NCBI GenBank assembly: GCA_034770075.1
Contig: CM068384.1
Span: 33,936,414-34,000,413, forward strand
Source of the DNA: Aralia elata
Lineage: Eukaryota > Streptophyta > Magnoliopsida > Apiales > Araliaceae
DNA: 64,000 nucleotides
Direction of reading: 5' to 3'
Numbering within the stretch: the stretch's first letter is position 1; the number at the start of each line of letters is the position of its first letter. Shown here one piece after another: positions 34,414-44,106 of the stretch. Below the pieces are notes generated by a model. It worked only from the letters and a program-made list of their open reading frames with translations. It was not told the DNA's origin and made no database searches. A program made the position numbers and the translations under genes.

Positions 34414-34577
34414 CTGACATGAAACAAAATATTTGTCATATATAAGTTATTTCCACAACGATCACATTTTCAGATAACATGACGAAACGACATAATTATG
34501 CAAAATACAAAACAACAAAAATAAACTTCTTCATCCTCCCATCCTCTGGGGTCTACCACCCTGATGTCGGGTTTTAC
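34414..34577 (-). other. Intron between protease and RT, copy A
   Basis: Minus strand GTAAAA... to TTCATGTCAG, 164 bp. The donor overlaps the GGG codon before the TAA stop that ends the protease frame. Splicing removes the stop and joins SKQG to CTNLSNP in frame. It matches the 168-bp intron of copy B. Confidence 0.72.
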
Positions 34578-37500
34578 CCTTGTTTGGATATCACTGGTTT
34601 CATGGTCCAGTTGTCGACGGTCAGGTCAGATGAAATGCGCTGGATAAAAGGGGGCTTCACATCGGAAACTTCCCCGATGATTACGGCTACGTCGCCTGAG
34701 TCCCTCTTCCTACCTTCTTCAGGAATAATTAGCCCTGCCCAATCGATGACAGGCACACCTTGTTGGGCTCCCGGTGGTGCAGTACCATCCTTCCCCTCCT
34801 CATTGCATGTTAACTGTCCGGGGATATAGCACCTGGTTTCAAACTTTTGCGCGACCTCCTGTAGGAAACTTTCCCTCTTGGTCGACTCATCACTTGCGGG
34901 GGTTAATTCTTCATCCCCTGCCCCAATCACAGGCTTGCTAGTCCCTCGCTCATTGTTGACCTTAGTCACCGGTTTTCCAGCAACTCGAGTCGGAGCCGCA
35001 CCTTGACGGTGTCTCCGTGCTGTGCTTTCATGATATCCCAACCCTGCTTTGCCTATCTGATGGGGCAGTTGAATGGGCTCAGTGATTCCTTGACTGCTCT
35101 TTCCTAACCCCTGTCCAGGTTGGAATTTCATTTTCATCATTTCCTTTGCAACGAAGGTAAGTTCTGGAGAGACCCTAGGTTTCACGGCTGGAGCCCCCAT
35201 GCATCTGTAGTGGGGAGTGCTAATTTCCAGCGCCTGAAAACTGGCAGGCGCCGCCGACTCGTCCACATTAATCACTGGCAGGCCATTCCTGGGAGGAGAA
35301 GGGTCATCACATTCTGCTGAGATCGTTACCAGATTCCCGTCGATGATTAGTTTGATTTGCTGGTGTAGCGTGGAAGGAACTGCCCCGGCCATGTGTATCC
35401 ATGGCCTCCCCAATAACAGGTTATAACTGGCCGCAATGTCTAAGACTTGGAAAGAGACATCAAAAGTACAAGGTCCTATTTCCACCGGCAATTCTATCTC
35501 CCCAATTGTATCCCTCCGGGAACCGTCGAAGGCTCGCACCACTACATGACTGGCCCGTAGGCGCTTAGGATTGATCATCTTCTACAATGTACTGAGGGGA
35601 CAGATATTCAACGTCGATCCCCCATCAATCAGCACCCCATTCATGATATAACCTGAGGAGATTACCGCAATATGTAGCGGTTTTCGATGCCCCCTTCCCT
35701 CTTTGGGGATATCATCATCTGTGAATGATATTACATCACTCTCCAACAGATGGCCCACCAGATGGCTGAAACTTTCCTTGCCGATCTCTTTGGGAACATA
35801 TGCCTCCTCCAGGACTTTCACCAGAATTTTGCAGTGATCACTGGACGATAACACCAAATCCATGATGGAGGTCAGGGTCGACTCCTCGCTTAAGATCTGG
35901 ATCCCCTTTGCTTCCGGATGATCCATCCTCTTCAAGAATTTCATGGCTTTCTCCTCGGAGATCTCTTCATTTTTCTTCGTTTTGCTTTCAAGGACCCGTC
36001 CAGGAAGATATAAGGGATTCCCCCTTGATGTCACCGAAGCACAACTGGCCGCTTCGTCTGACACTCCCCCGTAATTCCATGGTACCTTTTTCAGACTGTG
36101 GATAGGGATTTGCGGTCTCGCTGTAAGGGTGAGGATTTTCGGAGCCGATAACTTGACAGGCCCCTCTATGATATTTCTGTTCACACCCGCCAACCTAATT
36201 GGCGCTCCCCGTGTACTCTCGTGATCACTTATCACGCTGATTATCTCATCAATTTTCTTCACATAATTCAGCCTTGGCGGCCCCTCAGCTTCACTGGCTT
36301 CTGCCACATTGACCCCCCTCCATCATGCCTAGGCAGGGGATTGATTTTTACATTTGGGGAGTCTGGCTGTTCCACCATAATTTCCCCACTATCAATCAAG
36401 TTCTGAATTCTGTGCTTGAGCGTCCAACATTCCTGCGTATCATGACCCGGGGAACCTGAATGGTATGCGCATTTCTTGCTTGGGTCAAACCTTCTTCCAT
36501 TCGGGTCACTCGGGGGTGCCAAATCGACTATTTTCCTCTAGGCTATCAATACCGCCAACACCCATTCAAGAGGATCCCCGAGTGGGGTGAATACTCGATT
36601 TTTCGAGGTCTCGAATCTCCTTCGCCCTTCCGCCCTCTGATCAGTGAAGTTAGGCTGTCGGGAGGGCCCCACTCTCTGCACCTGTACTGGAGAATTGTTT
36701 TCTGCCTTTCTAGATGATCCCTGCAGGATGAGGGAAACATCTTCTTCCTTCTTCTTTTGGACCCTTCGGGAAGTGCTGCCATAGTTTCCACTCTGTATTT
36801 GTTCTGCAGCTGTTTCCAAAGCCGTGAAATCCCGAATCTTGCCAGACTTCAAACCCATATCCACCATTTCTCCATGTTTAATCATCTCGGCAAAAGGCCT
36901 ACCAATCCCTGATATAACCCGCTGATAATAAGGGGCCTCTTGAATATCCACGAAGGTCATCACCATCTCTGACTCGCTCATGGGGGGATTTACCTATGCA
37001 GCCATACCCCTCCATCGCTGTGCATAATCCCTGAAAGATTCCTTTGGTTGCTTCTTAATCTTCGTCATTTGGTATCTATCAGGGGCCATTTGTGCCTGGA
37101 AGCTATACTGTGTTAAGAAGGTATGGGCCAACTCCTCCCAATTGTGGATCCGGGCATTATCAAGACAGGCATACCAGATTCTCGCCTCTCCCGTCAGGCT
37201 TTTTTGGAATAATTGCATTCTTAGACCTTCGTCCTCTGCATAAGATCCAAGCTCCCCGATGTATATTTTCAGATGTGTATAAGGATCCCCCTTCCTATTG
37301 TATTTCTCAAATTCGGGAATTTTAAACTTCTCCGGGTATCTGATTCCGGGGAAGACACATAGATCTGAATAATTAACCCTGCCTAGGGAATCTATGCCTT
37401 TTAGAGATTGGATGGTCTCCTCCATTTGTTTCATTTTATTCCGAAGGTCGTCAGTGTCTCCTTCCTCTGGGATAGTAATCACTGTTCTGTTCGGTATAAG

Positions 37501-37677
37501 AATGGCCTTTGGGACGACTGGCTCGCCCTTAGGTTGGGGGGAATCCTCTTTAGGTGGGTCCTGTCTAGGTAGCAATTGTTCCTTTAGCATTATGGCCATT
37601 TCCAACATCTGTTTCTTGAAATCATCAAATTCCTCACGAGATATGGAATCAGGATTAGTAGGTGGAAGATCAGCTAT
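34578..37677 (-). pseudogene. gag: Copy A gag-protease, broken
   Basis: The start equivalent to the B ATG (40768) is ATA here (37677-37675). The capsid part (REEFDDFKKQMLEMA, FKIPEFEKYNRKGDPYTHLK, ARIWYACLDNARIHNWEEL) runs to TAG at 36994. It continues to TAG at 36538, then through the knuckle CAYHSGSPGHDTQEC. A one-base shift follows near 36310, then the protease with active site VLIDGGSTLNICPLSTL. An in-frame TAG at 35582-35584 precedes the LLGRPWIH part and the G-patch-like FQPGQGLGKSSQG. It ends SKQG at the intron donor. Gag builds the particle and the protease would cut the polyprotein. Confidence 0.85.
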
Positions 37678-37959
37678 TTCAGATGTAGTGTCCTTGGCCC
37701 TTTTAGACTGCAAACGCGTTTGAGGAGCAATCCTACAGAAACAACGGTTCGAAGTTTAGTCCAGGATTATGGATGCATGCTAAAGCTGTAACCTTTGAGT
37801 TTTGGGTTTTTTAATCTTTCTCTGCAAAACAACATGTTAACGATCCTTTTATTGCAATAATAAATGCTAGACTCAACTTATTATGCTTCCCCAGCTGTTC
37901 CCTGCAAAATACAAAGGTTAGTAATTTCCTTTGACAAGAGGGGAGGCATATATGAATAT
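37678..37959 (-). other. Copy A 5' UTR, partial
   Basis: It corresponds to 40470-40767 of copy B and stops at ATATTCATAT-like sequence where copy B is inserted. The part nearer the LTR, with the primer site, is outside the window. Confidence 0.75.
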
Positions 37960-39975
37960 TGTAGACACCCAAATTTTGCGTTTCCTTCTACTAACCATGA
38001 CAGGAGGGCGAAATCGTCAATTGAACCGGCTTGCGGGAGCAAAGGAGCGGGCACAAGGGCAAGTGCCCGGCACCGCCGCAATGTTTTGGGCAACCCAAGT
38101 TTACGTGACAATAAAGCCGTCCGAGGCAGGCATTTCTGAATGAGGTGGCACGTCTCCCGGAAATTCCCGGACTGCAGAATACGAGCCTGTCAGCAAAAAC
38201 CGAAGTTGCGGCACGAAAATCGGGGCGTGGCACGAAAATCGAGAAAGTCAAGCCCGCCAGCCGCGGATAGATCTGCGGCCAAGTGGGTGCGCCAGCACGG
38301 AAACCAGGAAATCAGCACTACCAGCTGAGTGCGATGGGAGGCGTGCCAGCTGGCCAGCCTATTTAAGCCCAGCTTCGGGCAGCATACAGGAGGTTGGAAG
38401 AATTTGAAGGAAGAAGAATTCTGCAGCAGCAAGAACACGGAAATAGAGAGAAAAAGGAGCAAATTTTGCAATCAAATAGGAAGAAAAGAGAGGAAAAAAA
38501 GAGAGGATTTATATTCTTTGATTTTGATTGTACCAAATATACTCCTTATCTTAGTCAAATACACAAGTTCACATCCATTTGAGATCATTTGCAAGGTGAA
38601 AATTCCCTTTGTTCTAGCAATTTATATCATATTGGTTGGTTAAATTAAATGTAGTTTTTCTTGTATATTGTTGTGGAACAATGGATTAGGAATTATTAGA
38701 GAGGGTTCCATCGGAACAAAATTCTTCCTAATAATCCGATGATATCCATTGGGTGAGGTTTTGCTCGTTTATGACGATTAATACATTAGGTGGAATTGAT
38801 CTATTTAGATTGTTAAATTTTGAATCATTGTGGTGCGTTAAGCAACCCGTTGTTAGTTATGTTGTTGTATCTACTTGATGTTTGTGAGAAATTATGGTTG
38901 TGAGCCTAGGAGAGCGACCCCGTGGTCCAAATCCGATGACGGACATATCTTGATGTAAGAAATAGAAATGACGTAATTTTCATTGTAAATATGTAATCGT
39001 TGGGCCTTAAAACGACGCCAAGGCGAGAATCGCGTTTAAGGCCCCGAAATAGTGAAATGTGTGATTGTAGGCGTTTGGGGTTTATTTTGATGGCTTACAT
39101 GCCCATGAATAACTCCAACGCATTTTAATGCTTGATTTGATCTATGACATGAAATTGATTTCAAAGCTAAACGATAAGATTTTCATAAAATCAATCAAAG
39201 TAGGGTATTAGCATCACGAGGCTTAAAATCGAAAGTGCAAATGAATGTCGATTCCTCTTTAACGAGAAGGCAAAAAAAAAATCGTTTTCCAAAACATCAC
39301 GCAAATTGATTTTATAAATAAATGGCGTTTTATTAAACCGTTGTGCATAGGGTTAAAGAGATCCTAGAAATTGCCCATCATTTGAATTACGAGGGCAACG
39401 TATAGATCTCGATTCCTATTTTGACGAAGGTTTAAAACTCTTGTTTTGCCAAAACGACACCTAATGGAAATCTTGCAGTTTTGACAATTAAAATCAAACA
39501 TTTCTAATAAAGCTTTCTCGTGTATGCTGAAAAGACATTCCGAAGCGTTTTCAAGTTAAAGCACGACTTTCCCTAAAAATCCAAATGATTCTTTCATACA
39601 AACTCACCACAACATTCATATAGGCACACACACACACACGCGCACACATACACACACTTCATGCATTAAAGGATAGGAAAGCATCAAGATTGCGGTAACC
39701 GTGTTTCACGGAAGTCGAGGGGTGCCTAACACCTTCCCCTCACTTAAGCAAGCCCCCGAACTCTATGAATCTCGATTCGCAGACCAATTAATTCGGAGTC
39801 ACATATGAGCCAGCGATTTATAAAAAACGAAAACTCGGATGAGTTGGTACATCCATTTCAAATATACCAACTGGCGACTCTGGTTAATTGGCTCATCATA
39901 AAAACGATCTTTCAAAACCCCGTCGACATCAATGCCGATTGGAAAAGGCTAGAAAGCGAAAACCCGGCGTCGACA
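37960..39975 (+). repeat. Copy B 5' LTR
   Basis: 2016 bp from TGTAGACACCC to CCCGGCGTCGACA. A TATA-like CTATTTAAG lies at 38359-38367. Upstream of it are two GGCACGAAAATCG repeats (about 38210-38242) and the palindrome at 38260-38279, so U3 is about 0.4 kb. A CA-rich microsatellite lies at 39625-39656. The LTR-internal frames are chance. Confidence 0.9.
38359..38367 (+). promoter_or_regulatory. TATA-like box of the copy B LTR
   Basis: CTATTTAAG sits about 400 bp into the LTR. In copy C the equivalent minus-strand sequence is CTATTTAAAG. In copy A it is mutated to CTATTTCAG. Transcript start would be about 30 bp downstream. Confidence 0.5.
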
Positions 39976-39996
39976 GCTTGCGACTCTGCTGGGGAC
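39976..39996 (+). other. Copy B primer-binding site (tRNA-Arg type)
   Basis: TTGCGACTCTGCTGGGGA, two bases after the LTR, resembles the GCGACTCYGCTGGGGA site described for Ogre-type elements and assigned to tRNA-Arg. The tRNA assignment rests on the known family, not on a match I computed. Confidence 0.65.
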
Positions 39997-40767
39997 ATTT
40001 AGAGGGCTTAAGCCGCGTTTAAATCGTGATGCTATCCTATCCTTTAAAATTCATAAAATGTGTGTGCATGCGATATTTTGATTTTTTACTTTTGTTGTGC
40101 GAATGTGTGTTTTGTCCAATAAATGAATGTTTGTATGGAATTGCTTTACTTTAAAAGTAATCATTTGCATACGGTGAGGACGATGAATGTGAATGTATGT
40201 TGAGATTGTACCTCCTCCTGAGGCGAACCCGTCGGTTGCTTATTACTGGACTCGATGGGGCTGCTCCCCGGAGATGGCTCAGGAAACGCACCACTCAAAT
40301 CCGCTCCAATCGAAAGGGCTCAAACGAGTAGATTGCGAAGATTTGGGAACCTTCATGCCGAAAAGCCCGCGAGAGTAACCCTAGGGTAGGTCAGCCTCAG
40401 ATTAACCCAACGCAGGAAAAGTCTCTTCATGCCTTTTTACGTTTATATGTCTAAATGTCATGATCTCATTCAATATTCATATATCCCTTTTCTGTGTCAA
40501 AAGAGATTACTAACCTCTGTGAATTGCAGGGAATAGTTGGAGGAGCATAATAAAGTCATGTTTAGCATTTGTTATTACACTAAAGGACTACTAACTTTCT
40601 CTTTTACAGGGAAAGATTAAAAAACCCAAAAAACACACAAAAAATTTACAGTTTTAGCATGCATCCATTTTGTGTTTCCCCAAGACTAAACTTCGAACCA
40701 TTGTCTCTGCAGGATTGCTCCTCAAACCCGTTCGCAGTCTAAGAAAGCCCAAAATCCTACATCTGAA
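39997..40767 (+). other. Copy B 5' UTR
   Basis: 771 bp between the primer site and the gag ATG. Some Ogre elements carry an extra sense ORF here. The only frame present (40193-40378, 61 codons) is too short and featureless to call a gene. Three NNCAG sites with pyrimidine-rich approaches (near 40530, 40610 and 40712) could be acceptors, but this is weak. Confidence 0.6.
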
Positions 40768-42621
40768 ATGGCTGATATTCCTAATCATAGTTCCATATCT
40801 CGGGAAGAGTTTGATGACTTCAAAAAACAGATGATGGAAATGGCCACGATGCTAAAAGAGCAGTTCCTACTCAGACAGGATCCGCCAAGCCAAGGACCAC
40901 ATAATATTCCACCACCAGGGGGTGACCAGAATCCTCCTAAAAATATTGTAAACCTGGGTAAGGATGACCAACCCCAACTCAAGGACGAGCCAGTCATTAC
41001 AAGGGCCGTTCCCATACCTGGCAGGACAGTGATTACTATCCCAGAAGAAGGGGACAATGACGACCTTCGGAGAAAAATGAAACACATGGAGGAGACCATC
41101 CAATCTCTAAGGGGCATAGGCTCCCTGGGCAGGGTTAATTATTCGGATCTATGTGTTTTCCCCGGAGCCAGATATCCAGAAAAGTTCAAAGTTCCCGAGT
41201 TTGAAAAATACAATGGAAAGGGAGACCCCTATACACACTTGAAAATATACATTGGAGAACTCGGGTCTTATGCCGAAGACGAGGGGTTAAGAATGCAACT
41301 ATTCCAGAAAAGCTTAACAGGGGAGGCAAGAATCTGGTATGCCCGCCTCGACAACGCCCGAATCCACAACTGGGAGGAATTGACCCATACCTTCTTAACC
41401 CAATACAGCTTTCAGGCCCAGATGGCTCTTGACAGGTACCAAATGACAAAGGTTAAAAAACAGCCTAGGGAATCCTTCAGGGAATATGCGCAACGATGGA
41501 GGGGCATGGCCGCACAGGTAACCCCCCCGATGAGCGAATCAGAGATGGTAATGACCTTTGTAGACATTCAAGAGGCACCGTATTATGAGCGGGTCATCTC
41601 GGGGATTGGAAGACCCTTTGCTGAAATGATTAAACATGGAGAGATGGTTGACATGGGGTTGAAATCGGGTAAAATCCGGGATCTTACTGCTTTAGAAACT
41701 GCGGCCGAGCAAATACAGAATGGAAACTACGGTAGCACTTCCCGGAGGGTCCAAAAGAAAAAGGAGGAGGATGTCTCCCTCATCCTACAGGGGTCATCCA
41801 GAAAAGCAGAGGGTTATCCTCCGGTGCAGGTGCAGAGGGGAGGGCCATCCCGACAGCCAAACTTCACAGATCAAAGGGCAGAGGGGCGAAGAAGATATGA
41901 GGCCTCGCAGAATCGAGTATTCACCCCGCTCGGGGAGCCGCTTGAGCGGGTACTAGCGGTATTAGTAGCCCAAAAGAAAATAGTTGGTCTGGCACCACCG
42001 AGTGACCCAAAGGGTAGAAGGTTTGACCCGAGTAAGCGATGTGCATACCACTCCAGTTCCCCTGGCCATGATACACAAGATTGCTGGACGTTGAAACATC
42101 GAATCCAAAACATGATAGACAGTGGGGAAATTGTGGTGGAACAACCGGACTCCCCGAATGTTAAAGCAAATCCCCTGCCAAGATATGATGGAGGGGGAGT
42201 TAATGCGACGGAGGCAAGTGAGGCTGGGGGGCCGCCAAGGTTGAACTATGTGCAGAAAATTGAGGAATTGATCAACGTGATACATGATCATGGGAGTGCA
42301 CGGGGAGCGCCCATCAGGTTGATAGGGATAAGTATAAATGGCATGGAAGGACCTGTCAAGTTGACAGCCCCGAGGCCCATCATACTTGCAGCAAGGCCGC
42401 AACTCCCTATCAGTAGTCTGAAGACTGTACCCTGGAAATATGGGGGAATACCAGAGGAAGCGGCCAGTTGTGCTTCCGTGACGACCAAGGGGAACCCCTT
42501 ATATCTTCCCGGGCGAGTCCTTGAGAGCCAAAAGAGAAAAAATGAAGAGGTTTCCGAGGAAAGGGCCATAGAGTTTTTGAAAAGGATGGATCACCCAGAA
42601 ACGAGGGGATCCAGATTTTAA
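40768..42621 (+). CDS. gag: Copy B gag (capsid, nucleocapsid-like knuckle) with start of protease region
   Basis: 617 codons from ATG. Residues 1-120 are a Gln/Pro-rich head (SREEFDDFKKQMMEMATMLK) with a coiled-coil look. Residues about 125-330 form the retrotransposon gag domain (FKVPEFEKYNGKGDPYTHLK, ARIWYARLDNARIHNWEEL, YAQRWRGMAAQV). Near residue 430 a variant knuckle CAYHSSSPGHDTQDC has His in the second position (CX2HX5HX4C), as in other Tat gag proteins. The frame ends early at 42619-42621 through loss of one G near 42608 compared with copy A. A compensating G gain near 42692 restores it. In vivo it would be the start of a gag-protease-pol polyprotein. Confidence 0.88.
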   Translation: MADIPNHSSISREEFDDFKKQMMEMATMLKEQFLLRQDPPSQGPHNIPPPGGDQNPPKNIVNLGKDDQPQLKDEPVITRAVPIPGRTVITIPEEGDNDDLRRKMKHMEETIQSLRGIGSLGRVNYSDLCVFPGARYPEKFKVPEFEKYNGKGDPYTHLKIYIGELGSYAEDEGLRMQLFQKSLTGEARIWYARLDNARIHNWEELTHTFLTQYSFQAQMALDRYQMTKVKKQPRESFREYAQRWRGMAAQVTPPMSESEMVMTFVDIQEAPYYERVISGIGRPFAEMIKHGEMVDMGLKSGKIRDLTALETAAEQIQNGNYGSTSRRVQKKKEEDVSLILQGSSRKAEGYPPVQVQRGGPSRQPNFTDQRAEGRRRYEASQNRVFTPLGEPLERVLAVLVAQKKIVGLAPPSDPKGRRFDPSKRCAYHSSSPGHDTQDCWTLKHRIQNMIDSGEIVVEQPDSPNVKANPLPRYDGGGVNATEASEAGGPPRLNYVQKIEELINVIHDHGSARGAPIRLIGISINGMEGPVKLTAPRPIILAARPQLPISSLKTVPWKYGGIPEEAASCASVTTKGNPLYLPGRVLESQKRKNEEVSEERAIEFLKRMDHPETRGSRF

Positions 42622-43938
42622 ATGAGGAATCAACCCTAACATCAGTCATGGACTTGGTGTTGTCATCCAGTGAGCATTGCAAAACCCTGACGAAGGGTTC
42701 TGGAGGAGGCATTTGTGTCCAAAGAAATTAGTGAGGAGGGTTTCGGCCAGCTGGTAGGCCACTTATTGGAAACCGATGCAATATCCTTTACGGATGAGGA
42801 CATTCCCAAAGAGGGAAGGGGGCACCGAAAACCGCTACACATCGCGGTAATCTCCTCAGGATATGTCATGAATGGGGTGCTGATCGACGGGGGATCGGCA
42901 TTGAATATATGTCCTCTCAGCACGCTGAAGAAAAATGAACATCAGTCCCAAGCGCCTACGGGCCAGTCATGTGGTGGTTCGGGCTTTTGACGGATCCCGG
43001 AGGGATACCATCGGAGAGATAGAATTGCCAGTGGAGATAGGGCCCTGTACTTTTGATATATCCTTCCAAGTCCTAGATATTACGGCAAGCTACAACCTGC
43101 TGTTAGGGAGGCCGTGGATACACATGGTCGGGGCAGTTCCTTCCACGCTCCACCAACAAATCAAGTTGATCATCGATGGGAATCTGGTAACAATCTCGGC
43201 CGAATGTGATGACCCTTCTCCTCCCAGGAGTGGCCTACCAGTAATCAATGTGGATGAGTCAGCGGCGCCTGCCAGCTTTCAAGCACTAGAGATTAGCACT
43301 CCCCATTATAGATGCCTGGGAGCTCCAGCTGTGAAACCAAGGGTCTCTCCGGAACTCACCTTTGTGGCAAGGGAAATGATTAAAATGAACTTCCAACCTG
43401 GACAGGGACTAGGGAAAAGCAGTCAGGGAATCACCGAGCCCATCCACCTACCACAGCAGATAGGCAAAGCAGGATTGGGATACCATGTGGGCGCAGTACG
43501 GGGACACCGTCAGGGTGCGACTCCGATTCGACTAGTTGGCAGTCCAGTGACCAAAGTCGACAATAAGCAGGGGATCAGCGGACCTATGATTGGGGCAGGG
43601 AATGAAGAGTTAACCCCCACACGTGATGAGTCGGCCCGGAGGGAAAGTTTCCTGCGGGAGGTCGCAAAAGAGTTTGAAACCAAATGCTATATCCCCGGAC
43701 AATCAACAAGCAGTAAGGAGGGGACGAATGTTATCACACCACCGGGAGCCCAACAAGTTGTGCCTGTCATCGATTGGGCAGGGCTGATTATTCCTGGAGA
43801 AGATATGGAGAAGGACCCATGCGACGTATCCGTAATCATCGGGGAGGTGTCCGATGTGAGGCCCTCCTTTATCCAGCGCATTTCATCTGACCTGACCATC
43901 GATAATTGGACCCAGAAACCAGTGATATCCAAACAAGG
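42622..43938 (+). pseudogene. Copy B protease region (two frames) up to the intron donor
   Basis: From 42692 the gag frame is restored and gives KEISEEGFGQLVGHLLE and the aspartic-protease active site GVLIDGGSALNICPLSTL (about 42868-42925). One extra A in the run at 42929-42933 shifts the rest into the frame 42935-43942. That frame carries LRASHVVVRAFDGSRRDT, LLLGRPWIHMVGA and the G-patch-like FQPGQGLGKSSQG, ending SKQG with TAA at 43940-43942. The protease has DGGS where DTGS is typical of retropepsins; copy A has the same DGGS, so it is a family trait. Active enzyme would process the polyprotein. Confidence 0.82.
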
Positions 43939-44106
43939 GTAAAGCTCGACGTCAGGGTGGTTAACCCTATAGGATGGGGGAATGAAGAAGTTTTATTTTG
44001 TTGTTGTTTTATTTCTGCATAATTGTGTCGTTTCTTCGTGTTATTTGAAATTGCGATCGTCGTGAAAAAATGATTTATATATGACAAGTATTTTGTTTCA
44101 TGTCAG
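43939..44106 (+). other. Ogre-like intron between protease and RT, copy B
   Basis: Donor GTAAAG at 43939 and acceptor TTCATGTCAG at 44106; 168 bp, T-rich in the middle. Before splicing, TAA at 43940 ends the protease frame. After splicing, GG plus G forms a Gly codon and the frame runs SKQG-CTHLSNP into pol. The pol ATG at 44081 is inside the intron and would then not be used. An intron at this place, removed from part of the transcripts, is known for Ogre elements. Confidence 0.75.

Larger units (their letters stand above)
23376..37959 (-). mobile_element. Copy A: Tat/Ogre-type Ty3/gypsy element with antisense PMD genes (interrupted by copy B)
   Basis: On the minus strand the visible parts are: partial 5' UTR (37959-37714), gag-protease (37677-34578), intron (34577-34414), pol (34413-30939), antisense aORF2 and aORF1 (plus strand, 26671-30419), a short tandem array, polypurine tract, and 3' LTR (25443-23376). 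The dual RNase H, the PR-RT intron, the extra ORFs and the 3'-UTR tandem repeats place it in the Tat lineage near Ogre. At 37960 its 5' UTR is broken by the LTR of copy B. The rest of the 5' UTR and the 5' LTR should be beyond the right edge. It is the most decayed of the three in pol, mainly by nonsense changes. Confidence 0.88.

Noticed and set aside
40193..40378. 61-codon frame in the copy B 5' UTR as an Ogre ORF1
   Set aside because: Too short, no recognisable motif, and the corresponding part of copy A is not in the window for comparison.
44081..44106. pol ATG at 44081 as the true start of an independent pol protein
   Set aside because: It lies inside the predicted intron; the in-frame splice to gag-protease is the better model, although independent initiation cannot be excluded.
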